Assembly (NCBI GenBank): GCA_022822365.1
Contig: JAJEBV010000045.1
Span: 1-64,000 of the forward strand
Source: Thermoanaerobaculia bacterium
Lineage (GTDB): Bacteria > Acidobacteriota > Thermoanaerobaculia > Multivoradales > Multivoraceae
Length of the DNA stretch: 64,000 nt
Direction of reading: 5' to 3'
Part shown: in pieces, positions 56,322-64,000 of the stretch
Layout of the letters: the number at the start of each line of letters is the position of its first letter
How positions within the stretch are numbered: position 1 is the first letter of the stretch
Notes under the pieces: model-generated
The model's input: the letters and a program-made list of their open reading frames with translations, nothing else
Databases searched by the model: none
Told to the model about the DNA's origin: nothing
Translations under genes and position numbers: made by a program

Positions 56322-59300
56322 CTACCGAGCAGCCGCGTCGACCGCGCAGGGCGCCGAGAAGGCGTCGGTGTCCACGATCGCCGGCGCCGGTTGGCCGGGC
56401 TCGTTCACGTACGTCCGCGACTCCTCGGTGATCGTGTCCGTCACCGTGATCTCGTACCCGAGATCGGTCGTCGATGCGCCCAGTACCCACACCCGGCCGT
56501 TGTGCCCGCAGCCGTTCAGCACCTTGATCAGCACTTCCCAGTTCGACGGGTCGAAGAACCGGAACAGACCGGAGTCGTCCGTGCCCTCGGGAACCACCCG
56601 GCCTCGCCCGGACGAGCCGTCAGCCTGCCGCCATTCCGCCTTCACCTCGAAGCGCGAGTTGTGAAGGCAGATCGTTCGCCCGTCGGAATGGCAGGAGCCC
56701 TTGGGCCTGCCCGGCGTCGCCGCTGTCCAAGGGTTCTCGTGCAGCCGCCACTCCTTCAGGATCGGTCCCCACTTCGACAAGGCGCGCAAGACGAACGTGT
56801 ACTCCGTGTAGTTCCTCAGGCCCGTCACGGTGTGGTCGCCGTTGATCCACCCGACGACCTCGTCAAAACGCTGTTCACCGACCGACGCCGAGATGTCCCG
56901 CCAGGGGTCGGCAGCGTCGTCGAACGGCAGGGCGGTCGTGGGCTTCCAGCGCAACTGCATCCCGGTCAGAGTCTCGGTCGGGCGGACATTCCAGGTCAAT
57001 CGAACCTCCCCGTCACCGGCCAGAGCCTCCAGGTTTCCTATTCCCGGCGCCCCGAGCACCCGCGGGCTGCTTCGGGAAAAGCCGCGTTCGTTGTAGGCGA
57101 ACACCCGCAACCGGTGGCCTACCGTGTCCCTGGCCGAAACGGCGACCGATTCCGTGTTCGCAGGGGCGATCACCGCCCTGAACCATGGGCGGCCGTTGAT
57201 TCCGGCCTGCTGAACCTCGAAGCCGAGTTCGTCGCTCGAGTTGTCCCGCCAGTGCAGACGGTAACCTCCATCGTCCGTCCTCTCCAGGGAAAGGTCCGAG
57301 GGCGGCACCGGACCCGCGCCGCGCTCGCCCAGGGTCAGATCGACAATGGACTCCGGGCCGGAAAGGGGGCCGGTAGTCGAGAACCTGTACCGACCGCCTC
57401 GGGCCAGACCCTCGAGGTCCGCCCAGTAGCGGCCTGAAGCGGAGAGCGACGCCGAGACGCCGCGCCAATCGTCCCACTCGGCAAGGTCAGCGTACGCCTT
57501 GAAGCTGGTCGGGTCGCCCAGAATGGCAACGCGCACCGTCGTCGGCCCGATGGCCGTCGCGGAGATTCTGGGGGCGGGTCTCGACGACCACTGGAAGGTC
57601 GCCACCTCGCTGCTTTCGGACACGCCCGCATCCGAGAACGCGAACACCCGGACGCCATATTCGACGCCGCCCCGGGTTTCCACCCACCCGGCAAAGAGAA
57701 CGGACTCCTCGCTATCCGCCGCCACCCGGTTCCGCGAGACCGGCTCGCCTTCCCGGAGAAGCTGCACGTCGAACCACTCCTCGTTGTCCGAGTTGTCCGT
57801 CCACATGACCTGGACTTCCCTCGAACTGACCCAGAGCGAAACGTCCGAGGGCGCCTCGATCCGTTCGCCGGGGACGTAGAGACCGACTCTATCGCTGCGT
57901 ACGGACCGCTTGCCGCCCTTCCGCGCCTGAACGAAGAAGCGGTGCCGCCAGTCTGGATTGGTGCCCCGAAGAGGAATCGTCGCCTCCGTACGGCGACCCT
58001 CGACACGCTCCTGATGGCCGTCGTAGTCAACGATGTAACCATCCGCGTCCGGGGCGTTGTCCCGCCAGGTGAGGCGCGCGACGCCGCCGTCGATACGGAC
58101 GCGCAGATCGGTCGGCTGCGCCGGAAGGCCTTCCAGCGGCTCGAGATAGTCGCTGTAGCGGACGCCCATGTGGACCGTCTCCCGCAGAAGACGCTCGTTG
58201 TCCTGCTCGTCGGCGACGCCGAGCACCGCGCCCCAGGGGCGGATCCGCGGGGTCGAGAAGAACGGCTCGACCTGGCCTCTGAGACTCATCGCCGTGCCCA
58301 GGCTCGGCATGGCGTCGTGGTCCGCATGGCCCATGGCGTACGGTCTGAACAGTCTGTCCGGTTGGGAGACGTTTTCCGGATCGTGATGGGCGCCCAGACT
58401 GTGGCCGATCTCGTGAACGAACGTACGAACGTCGCCCCGGCAGTACGCCGAGTCGTTCGTGCTCCAGCTCCTCCCACCGGAAGTGCCCTCAGTGCTGGAA
58501 CGCGCGCCAAGAAGGACGAAATCCTCGGCCGTCTTGCCAACAGCCAGCGTTAGCGCGCTACCGCAGGCGTCCAGCAACTGCGCGCTCTCGCCCACAAAGA
58601 CATGGACGAGATCCGCCCGATGCTCGTGACGCAGACGCAACAGTTCGCCACTGTCCCCAATCAACCTCGCAACGGGGTTGAAGTAGCTCCGCCAAGCGGG
58701 ACCCCTCCCCGCCCGGTCGAAGGCCGCTGGCGCCTCCGCGATGTGCACGATCTGCGGCTCGACGCCGAGTTGATTGTTGCGGAACACCATCTTCAGGTAG
58801 TCGCCGGCGTGGCGGATCGCCGCGTGCGGGCCGCCGATCCCGGCCCAGTTCTCCGCCGCCGTGGCGGTGTAGACCGCGAGAATGTCCAGACGATCGTGGC
58901 TCTGGGGGTTGCTGACGCGGCGGGGAGGGTCCGCCGCGTGAGCTGCCGCCGCGACGCGTGGGGCCGCGTCATGGAACTCCTCCGCATCCTCGTGCACTCC
59001 GCACAACGGCACGGGCGAGTCCGGGGCCGGCCCTCCGACCGGCGCCATGCCGCCCCGGCCGTCCCGCTCCGCGTGGATCCGGTACGCGCCGCCGCCGGCC
59101 GCGGCGAAATGGCCCACCAGGCGGCCGCCCTCCACGGTCAGCACCACCGTGTCGTAGCCGGCGCCGGGCTGGCCGCCCGACCACATCAGGTCGCCGTCGC
59201 CGCGATCCTCGAACACGCTCCGCTCGGCCGACAGCGTCTCGCCCTCGGGAGTCGGCACTTCGAGCCAGAAGGGGTCGCCGCGAAGCAGCTCCAGGTCCAC

Positions 59301-59519
59301 CCGCACGGCCGTGGGCAACGGCCCGATGGAGGGGGCCGGGCCTGGATCGTCGGCGGAGGACGCTGCGCCAACGCCCGGCACGAGCGTCAGCAGACGTTGG
59401 GCCGAAGCTGCCGAGGCGGCGAGCAGCAGCGCAAGGAGGGCCAGCGGCACGACGCCGTAACGCCGTGTCGTGCGCCGACGCGTGGCGCCGCCCGCCAACA
59501 GTGAAGCGGAGCGTCTCAT
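56322..59519 (-). CDS. secreted metzincin with FN3 repeats (paralogue of the 4160-aa protein)
   Basis: This 1065-residue protein has a signal peptide (VVPLALLALLLAASAASA) and an N-terminal domain (RVDLELLRGDPFWLEVPTPEGE, about 70-150) shared with the giant FN3 protein. An M12B-like protease carries HEIGHSLGAHHD (369-380). About five FN3-like domains follow. The C-terminal domain (NGCGHNGRVWVLGASTTDLG and on) has the look of a conserved C-terminal domain of secreted acidobacterial proteins, as I remember it. The Met-turn is less clear than in the paralogue (TAMSLRGQVEPFFS). The ATG at 59519 begins the signal-bearing stretch; 59630 is an alternative. It lies between fabH and fabD on the same strand. 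Confidence 0.85.
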   Translation of the reverse strand: MRRSASLLAGGATRRRTTRRYGVVPLALLALLLAASAASAQRLLTLVPGVGAASSADDPGPAPSIGPLPTAVRVDLELLRGDPFWLEVPTPEGETLSAERSVFEDRGDGDLMWSGGQPGAGYDTVVLTVEGGRLVGHFAAAGGGAYRIHAERDGRGGMAPVGGPAPDSPVPLCGVHEDAEEFHDAAPRVAAAAHAADPPRRVSNPQSHDRLDILAVYTATAAENWAGIGGPHAAIRHAGDYLKMVFRNNQLGVEPQIVHIAEAPAAFDRAGRGPAWRSYFNPVARLIGDSGELLRLRHEHRADLVHVFVGESAQLLDACGSALTLAVGKTAEDFVLLGARSSTEGTSGGRSWSTNDSAYCRGDVRTFVHEIGHSLGAHHDPENVSQPDRLFRPYAMGHADHDAMPSLGTAMSLRGQVEPFFSTPRIRPWGAVLGVADEQDNERLLRETVHMGVRYSDYLEPLEGLPAQPTDLRVRIDGGVARLTWRDNAPDADGYIVDYDGHQERVEGRRTEATIPLRGTNPDWRHRFFVQARKGGKRSVRSDRVGLYVPGERIEAPSDVSLWVSSREVQVMWTDNSDNEEWFDVQLLREGEPVSRNRVAADSEESVLFAGWVETRGGVEYGVRVFAFSDAGVSESSEVATFQWSSRPAPRISATAIGPTTVRVAILGDPTSFKAYADLAEWDDWRGVSASLSASGRYWADLEGLARGGRYRFSTTGPLSGPESIVDLTLGERGAGPVPPSDLSLERTDDGGYRLHWRDNSSDELGFEVQQAGINGRPWFRAVIAPANTESVAVSARDTVGHRLRVFAYNERGFSRSSPRVLGAPGIGNLEALAGDGEVRLTWNVRPTETLTGMQLRWKPTTALPFDDAADPWRDISASVGEQRFDEVVGWINGDHTVTGLRNYTEYTFVLRALSKWGPILKEWRLHENPWTAATPGRPKGSCHSDGRTICLHNSRFEVKAEWRQADGSSGRGRVVPEGTDDSGLFRFFDPSNWEVLIKVLNGCGHNGRVWVLGASTTDLGYEITVTDTITEESRTYVNEPGQPAPAIVDTDAFSAPCAVDAAAR

Positions 59520-59788
59520 TCGTCTGTCCGCCCTTACTGTATATCCGGGACGCCCGAGCTGGCCGGTACTCGCCCCGACTCCGGCGGCAGCGAACGCAAC
59601 CTCCCTCCAGGATGCAGCCGTGGCGGGCAATCTCGAGTGCGCGGGTGGCGTTCCCGTTCAAGGATCATGGGGTCCTCTTCGCGGTTGCCTGGTTGGACCC
59701 CAGCGCTCGCGGCGCAGAACGCCGCCAAGGCCTGCGTGTCGACATCCACCGACGGCGCCGCAAGCAGCGGGCCGATCGGCGGGGCGCG
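59520..59788. other. intergenic region between fabH and the metzincin gene
   Basis: About 270 bp with no convincing gene. A TATACA hexamer on the minus strand (59538-59543) could be a -10 element, but no good -35 is seen at the right distance. No clear terminator is visible downstream of fabH. Confidence 0.4.
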
Positions 59789-60832
59789 CTAGAAGCGCAC
59801 CGCGGCCGCGCCCCAGGTGAGGCCCGCACCGAAGGCCGCCATCAGGACCAGGTCGCCGGCATCGATCCGGCCGTCCCGGTTCAGCTCGTCGAGGGCGATC
59901 GGGATGGAAGCGGCGGACGTGTTGCCGTAGCGCTCGACGTTGACGTAGACGCGGTCGGCCGGCACGTCGATCCTGCGGCCCACGGCGTCGATGATCCGCC
60001 GGTTCGCCTGGTGGGGTATCAGCCAACGGACGTCTTCGGGACGCTGGCCGGCGCCCTCGAGCACCTCGCCCGAAACCTCGGCCAGGGTGCGCACGGCGAC
60101 CTTGAAGGTCTCGTTGCCGAGCATCCGGATGAAAGGCAGGCGGGCCTCCAGGGTCTCGGGACGGTTCGGAGGATTGCGGCTGCCGCCGCCCGGCATCTCG
60201 AGCAGGTGAGCGAGCGAGCCGTCGCTGTGGATCGCCACCGACAGAATGCCCGCGAGCCCGTTCTCACTGGAAGGCCCCGGTGGAGCCTCGCCGCGCAGCA
60301 CGACGGCGCCGGCGCCGTCGCCGAACAGCACGCAGGTCGAACGGTCCTCGTAGTCCGTGTACTTCGTCAGCGACTCGGCCCCGATGACCAGGGCCGTGGA
60401 GGCGGCGCCGCTCGACACGTACTGGTGAGCCACGGAAAGGCCGTAGATGAACCCCGTGCAGCCGGCGTTCAGGTCGAACGCGGTGGCGTCCTTCGCGCCG
60501 AGTTCCTCCTGCACCAGGCAGGCCGTGGCCGGGAAGGGCATGTCCGGCGTCACCGTCGAGATCAGTACGAGATCGATGTCCGACGCCTCGACGCCGGCCA
60601 TTTCCATCGCCTTGCGGGCGGCGTCGACGGCGAAGAGCGAGGTGTACTCCTCGTCGGAGGCGACCCGGCGTTCCTCGATGCCGGTGCGAGCGATGATCCA
60701 GTCGTTCGACGTGTCGACGATGCGCTCCAGGTCGGCGTTGGTCAGGACACGGTCGGGCACCGAACGGCCGGTGCCGGCGATCCGGACCCGGCGCGTCCCG
60801 TTCGAGGAGTCTCCCTGCAAACCGTTCGTCAT
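59789..60832 (-). CDS. fabH: beta-ketoacyl-ACP synthase III
   Basis: This 347-residue KASIII has the triad Cys125 in LNAGCTGFIYGL, His in WLIPHQANRRI and Asn in RYGNTSAASIPIAL. It starts fatty-acid synthesis by joining acetyl-CoA and malonyl-ACP. It is 18 bp downstream of plsX. A short basic N-terminal extension precedes VRIAGTGRSVPDRVLTN. Confidence 0.97.
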   Translation of the reverse strand: MTNGLQGDSSNGTRRVRIAGTGRSVPDRVLTNADLERIVDTSNDWIIARTGIEERRVASDEEYTSLFAVDAARKAMEMAGVEASDIDLVLISTVTPDMPFPATACLVQEELGAKDATAFDLNAGCTGFIYGLSVAHQYVSSGAASTALVIGAESLTKYTDYEDRSTCVLFGDGAGAVVLRGEAPPGPSSENGLAGILSVAIHSDGSLAHLLEMPGGGSRNPPNRPETLEARLPFIRMLGNETFKVAVRTLAEVSGEVLEGAGQRPEDVRWLIPHQANRRIIDAVGRRIDVPADRVYVNVERYGNTSAASIPIALDELNRDGRIDAGDLVLMAAFGAGLTWGAAAVRF

Positions 60833-60850
60833 CCCGCCTTCATCCCCTCG

Positions 60851-61903
60851 TCATCCCGCCTTCGAGCGCGTTTCGTACGCGACCTCGGCGAGCTTCGCGC
60901 TGACCTTGAGGTGAATGCCCGCTTCAGAGAACTCTACCGCCCGCCGCACGGCGCTGTGGATCGCGTGGGCGGAGGAGCGGCCGTGGGCGACGAAGCAGCC
61001 TCCCCTGAGCCCCAGCAGCGGCGCGCCGCCGTACTCGCTGTAGTCGAGGCGGCGCTTGAAGCGCTCGAAGGCCTGCCGCGCCAGCAGATAGCCGAATCGC
61101 GCCCGCCAGGTGCTTCCCAACTCGTGGCGCAACTGCCCGCTGACGAACTCGCCCAGGGACTCGGCGCTCTTGAGGATCGCGTTGCCGACGAAACCGTCGC
61201 AGACGACGACATCGACGGCGCCGTTGAACACGTCGCCGCCCTCGACGTTGCCGACGAAGTTGAGGCCCGTGGCCTCGAGCGCCTTGAACACCTCGCGGAC
61301 GAGTTCCGTCCCCTTGCCCACCTCCTCGCCGATCGACAGCAGGCCGATCCGCGGCGACTCCAGGCGCAGGAGCTGCTCCGCGAGGTAGTGCCCCATCACC
61401 GCGAACTGGCGGAGCTGATGGAGCTTGGAATCCACGTTGGCGCCCGCGTCGAGCAGGATCGTGCTGCCGTCGCGGCGCGGCAGCACGACGGCCAGGGCCG
61501 GCCGATCGACCCCCGGCGCCACGCCGATGACCATCTTGCCGGCGACCAGGGCGGCGCCCGTGTTGCCGGCCGTCAGCATCGCCGCGGCCCGGCCTTCCCT
61601 CACCAGGCGGGCGCAGACCCGCACCGAGGAATCGCGCTTGCGGCGCACCGCCAGGGCCGACTCGCCCATGCCGACGACTTCGCGGGCATGAACGACCTCG
61701 ATCCGGTCGAGGTCGGCCGCGACGGATTCGAGTTCCTCGATCTCCCGTTCCAGGGCATCCCGCCGGCCGACCAGGAGCAACCGAAGGTCGCTCTCCCGGG
61801 CGGCCAGGAGCGCCCCCTCGACCACGGCCCGCGGCGCGTGATCGCCGCCCATCGCGTCGACGGCGATCACCGTCGACTCGGGTGCGGGGGCTCGATTCGT
61901 CAT
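60851..61903 (-). CDS. plsX: phosphate acyltransferase PlsX
   Basis: This 350-residue protein has the opening VIAVDAMGGDHAPRAVVEGALLA, then AMLTAGNTGAALVAGK, VDRPALAVVLP and VCDGFVGNAILKSAESL. The end GGAPLLGLRGGCFVAHGRSSAHAI is typical. It converts acyl-ACP to acyl-phosphate for phospholipid synthesis. Its place next to rpmF and fabH is conserved across bacteria. Confidence 0.96.
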   Translation of the reverse strand: MTNRAPAPESTVIAVDAMGGDHAPRAVVEGALLAARESDLRLLLVGRRDALEREIEELESVAADLDRIEVVHAREVVGMGESALAVRRKRDSSVRVCARLVREGRAAAMLTAGNTGAALVAGKMVIGVAPGVDRPALAVVLPRRDGSTILLDAGANVDSKLHQLRQFAVMGHYLAEQLLRLESPRIGLLSIGEEVGKGTELVREVFKALEATGLNFVGNVEGGDVFNGAVDVVVCDGFVGNAILKSAESLGEFVSGQLRHELGSTWRARFGYLLARQAFERFKRRLDYSEYGGAPLLGLRGGCFVAHGRSSAHAIHSAVRRAVEFSEAGIHLKVSAKLAEVAYETRSKAG

Positions 61904-61933
61904 ACGGACCGCGGCGCCGCCGGCGTCGGGTTG

Positions 61934-62119
61934 CTAGAGAACGTCCTCGACCTCGATCACGTCACGCCCGCGGTAGTAGCCGCAGTGGCTGCAGGCGCGA
62001 TGCGGCAGTTTCATTTCGCCGCAGTTCGGACAGACTGAGGCGGCGGGACGCGTCAGGCCGTCATGGGACCGTCGCCGGTCCCGACGGGCCTTCGAGTGCC
62101 GCCGTTTGGGATTGGGCAT
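61934..62119 (-). CDS. rpmF: 50S ribosomal protein L32
   Basis: This 61-residue protein has the basic start [20 protein letters not shown] and the zinc-ribbon pair CPNCG and CSHCG (Cys4 form). The start at 62119 is chosen because it begins with the conserved MPNPKRRxSK and has AGAAGGA just before it. Confidence 0.97.
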   Translation of the reverse strand: MPNPKRRHSKARRDRRRSHDGLTRPAASVCPNCGEMKLPHRACSHCGYYRGRDVIEVEDVL

Positions 62120-62147
62120 TCCTTCTGTTCCTTTCCTGGATTCCTGG

Positions 62148-62714
62148 CTAGCTGGACAGATTATCGGCAAGTCGTTCGCGGACCGCTTCGAGGCCGGCCC
62201 AGCGGGGATCGACGCGCTCCGCGACGCAGGCGCAGGCCTTCCGGTTGCGGTCGACTCCGCACTGCGGGCACAGGCCCCGGCACCCCGGGTCGCACGTCGG
62301 TTTCATCGGGACGTTGAGTTCGACCTGTTCGCAAACCAGCCGGAACAGGTCGACGGCGCCGTCGACCGCCGCGAGGGTCGAGAGATCCTCCGGCTCCAGT
62401 TCGCGGGCGCCGTGGCCGTCCCCGGCGCCGTCCGCAGCCGGCGGACCGTCCACGACGTCTGCCGTCACGACGAAGGCGAGCGGCAGGTCGACATCCTCCT
62501 CGTACGCGGTCAGGCAACGGTCGCAGCGAAGTCGGTGGCGGTAGCGCAGCCGCGTCTGCAGCAGAAAGTCCGGTCCGGTGAAGGTCAGGCTGCCCTCGCA
62601 GTCGACACCGTCCGGAACGAGCGCCTCGTCCCGGCGCAGGTCGGCTGCCGCCACGCGGACGGCATCGCGCCAGCGGAAGGGGCCGTTACGGGCCTGGTCG
62701 AGCTGCAGGTGCAT
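62148..62714 (-). CDS. yceD: YceD/DUF177 family protein (23S rRNA accumulation)
   Basis: This 188-residue protein has the zinc-binding-like motif [18 protein letters not shown] in the middle, and a second cysteine cluster ([13 protein letters not shown]) near the C-terminus, as in the longer DUF177 forms. DUF177 genes sit upstream of rpmF almost universally, and the E. coli YceD influences 23S rRNA accumulation. It is the first gene of the rpmF-plsX-fab unit. Confidence 0.93.
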   Translation of the reverse strand: MHLQLDQARNGPFRWRDAVRVAAADLRRDEALVPDGVDCEGSLTFTGPDFLLQTRLRYRHRLRCDRCLTAYEEDVDLPLAFVVTADVVDGPPAADGAGDGHGARELEPEDLSTLAAVDGAVDLFRLVCEQVELNVPMKPTCDPGCRGLCPQCGVDRNRKACACVAERVDPRWAGLEAVRERLADNLSS

Positions 62715-62823
62715 CCGATTTCACCGTCAGGCGTCCGCCGTCTCGAACCGCGAGTCACCTCTGCGACTCGCCTCTCCGATGGTCCGCCGCGACTCCGGCG
62801 AGGCGCAAGCGCGCAAACCCCAG

Positions 62824-62853
62824 AGGCTACGAGTCGTTGCCGCCGTTTGTCAA
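62824..62853 (-). promoter_or_regulatory. possible promoter of yceD-rpmF-plsX-fabH
   Basis: On the minus strand TTGACA (62848-62853) and TAGCCT (62824-62829) are separated by 18 bases. The transcription start would be near 62816, about 100 bases before the yceD ATG. Confidence 0.5.
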
Positions 62854-62876
62854 TGTCCCGAAACTCAATGTCCCGA
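62850..62876 (-). repeat. 12-bp direct repeat overlapping the yceD promoter
   Basis: TCGGGACATTGA occurs twice on the minus strand, at 62876-62865 and 62861-62850, with a 15-bp period. The proximal copy overlaps the -35 hexamer. A pair of identical sites at a promoter edge suggests a regulator-binding site. Confidence 0.55.
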
Positions 62877-62897
62877 CGCGCGCGCTAGCCTAGCCCC

Positions 62898-64000
62898 GTG
62901 CCCAGGATCGGCATCGACGCCCGGAAAGTGCGGGACTTCGGCATCGGGGTCTACGTGAGGAACCTCATCCACGGTCTGGCCCGCATCGAAGGCGCGAGCG
63001 GGCCGTCCGCCGGCAACGAGTACATCCTGTTCGTGCGGCCCGAGGACCGGGACTTCGCGATCGACCTGCCGCCGAATTTCCGCTGCGTCGCCGAGCGCTC
63101 GCCCGTCTATTCGCTGCGCGAGATCGGACTGATGAGCTGGCGCATCTGGCGGTCCCGGCTGGACCTCTACCACGCCACCCACTACGTCCTGCCGGCCGTC
63201 GTGCCCTGCCCGACCGTGGTCACGATCCACGACATCATCCACCTGCTCTATCCCGGCTTCCTGCCCAACCGCGCCGCGTCCTTCTACGCCCAGGGGATGT
63301 TCCGACACAGCGTCGGCCGGGCAGACCGCATCGTCGCGGTGTCGAAGAACACCCGCAACGACGTCCTCGACCACTTCAGCGTCGACGAGCACAAGGTCCG
63401 CGTCGTCTACAACGGCGTCGAAGACCGCTTCCGCCGGCCCCTGCCGGAAGACGAACTCCGCGCCTCCCTGGACGAGGTCGGCGTACGCCGGCCCTACCTG
63501 CTGTTCGTCGGCAACCCGAAGCCTCACAAGAACCTCGACCGGGTGATCAAGGCCTACGCGCGCGCCCGGTCGCGGGCCGGCTTCGACGCTCCGCTCGTCT
63601 GCGTAGGCGCCCGCCCGGGCAGCGACTTCAAGCTGGCGCGCCGGGCCCGCCAGCTCGGCGTCGGCGATCACGTCCACCTGGTGGGTCACGTGGACGGCAA
63701 GGTCCTTCCCGCCCTGTACCAGGGGGCGATCCTGTTCCTTTATCCCACCCTCTACGAGGGCTTCGGGCTGCCCGTCGTGGAAGCGATGGCTTCGGGTGTA
63801 CCCGTCATCACGTCGAACACGTCGTCGCTCAAGGAGATCGCCCAGGGCTACGCGGAACTCGTGAACCCGCTCGATGTGAAGGAGATCGCCGGGGCGATCG
63901 AGCGCTGCATGGGCGACCGCGATCACGCGAGGCAATTGGCAGCCCGGGCCGGCCAGCGATCGGCGCGTTTCCGGTGGGAGGAGGCCGCCGAGAGCACCCT
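62898..64000 (+). CDS. glycosyltransferase family 4 (partial, runs off the window)
   Basis: At least 367 codons from GTG 62898. The N-terminal Rossmann half begins RIGIDARKVRDFGIGVYVRNL and includes PTVVTIHDIIHLLYP. The nucleotide-sugar half has VYNGVEDRF, YLLFVGNPKPHKNLDRVI, VHLVGHVDGKVLPALYQGA and the GT4 E-x7-E motif region LYPTLYEGFGLPVVEAMASG. These are hallmarks of GT4 (GT-B, retaining) glycosyltransferases of surface-polysaccharide synthesis. The acceptor is unknown. The 3' end lies beyond the window. It is divergent from yceD across a 183-bp gap. Confidence 0.9.
   Translation, partial: MPRIGIDARKVRDFGIGVYVRNLIHGLARIEGASGPSAGNEYILFVRPEDRDFAIDLPPNFRCVAERSPVYSLREIGLMSWRIWRSRLDLYHATHYVLPAVVPCPTVVTIHDIIHLLYPGFLPNRAASFYAQGMFRHSVGRADRIVAVSKNTRNDVLDHFSVDEHKVRVVYNGVEDRFRRPLPEDELRASLDEVGVRRPYLLFVGNPKPHKNLDRVIKAYARARSRAGFDAPLVCVGARPGSDFKLARRARQLGVGDHVHLVGHVDGKVLPALYQGAILFLYPTLYEGFGLPVVEAMASGVPVITSNTSSLKEIAQGYAELVNPLDVKEIAGAIERCMGDRDHARQLAARAGQRSARFRWEEAAEST

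Noticed and set aside
62865..63935. A 356-codon minus-strand frame opposite the glycosyltransferase
   Set aside because: The plus-strand frame from GTG 62898 encodes a recognisable GT4 glycosyltransferase; the minus frame has no recognisable features.

Overview
The window is about 64 kb of very GC-rich, densely packed bacterial DNA. Most genes lie on the minus strand, many start codons overlap the preceding stop (ATGA/GTGA), and GTG and TTG starts are common. The gene mix suggests an Acidobacteriota-like organism (Thermoanaerobaculia/Vicinamibacteria type). Supporting features are WPQWRG-type beta-propeller proteins, an ECF sigma factor with a FecR-type anti-sigma protein, very large secreted FN3/Calx-beta/Ig proteins, a secreted C-terminal domain of a type I associate with this phylum, a short HisG with HisZ, and a fused aroDE. 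This placement is an inference from gene content; there is no rRNA in the window.

Layout: (1) 0.2-4.6 kb: a membrane protein, a DUF885-type peptidase-like protein, a secreted beta-propeller protein and a small lipoprotein. (2) 4.6-12.2 kb: a minus-strand chain of overlapping genes encoding an ECF sigma factor, a zinc-finger/FecR transmembrane protein, two ABC ATPase/permease pairs and the ribosome-rescue hydrolase ArfB. (3) 12.3-15.4 kb: a DMT exporter, a Phd/VapC-like toxin-antitoxin pair and an unusual fusion of a Dph6-type ATP pyrophosphatase with an AraC DNA-binding domain. (4) 15.5-31.7 kb: one continuous minus-strand operon, aroDE-hisZGDCBHAF-hisIE-trpEGDCFBA. It is 17 genes long with essentially no intergenic DNA. 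(5) 31.4-31.7 kb: the 5' leader of that operon. It has a TTGACA promoter, a 34-codon leader ORF ending TSWWTHGHGKG-stop, alternative hairpins, and a hairpin that hides the Shine-Dalgarno of aroDE. This looks like a peptide-sensing attenuator that could read both Trp and His supply, and it is the most interesting thing in the window. (6) 31.8-45.1 kb: a membrane protein and a 4160-residue secreted metzincin with about 32 FN3 repeats. (7) 45.2-62.7 kb: the conserved yceD-rpmF-plsX-fabH-fabD-fabG-acpP-fabF fatty-acid/L32 block. It is split between fabH and fabD by two giant secreted-protein genes: a 2498-aa Ig/Calx-beta/NBR1-like protein and a 1065-aa paralogue of the metzincin. (8) 62.9-64.0 kb: the start of a GT4 glycosyltransferase on the plus strand.

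A family of REP-like palindromic elements is scattered through the window (core TGGGTGCGC followed by GC-rich hairpins). Copies lie between genes, on both sides of acpP, and inside coding sequences: aroDE, the trpC tail and the 2498-aa protein. No tRNA, rRNA, CRISPR array, IS element or prophage was seen. All calls come from reading the sequence; no homology search or folding program was run.
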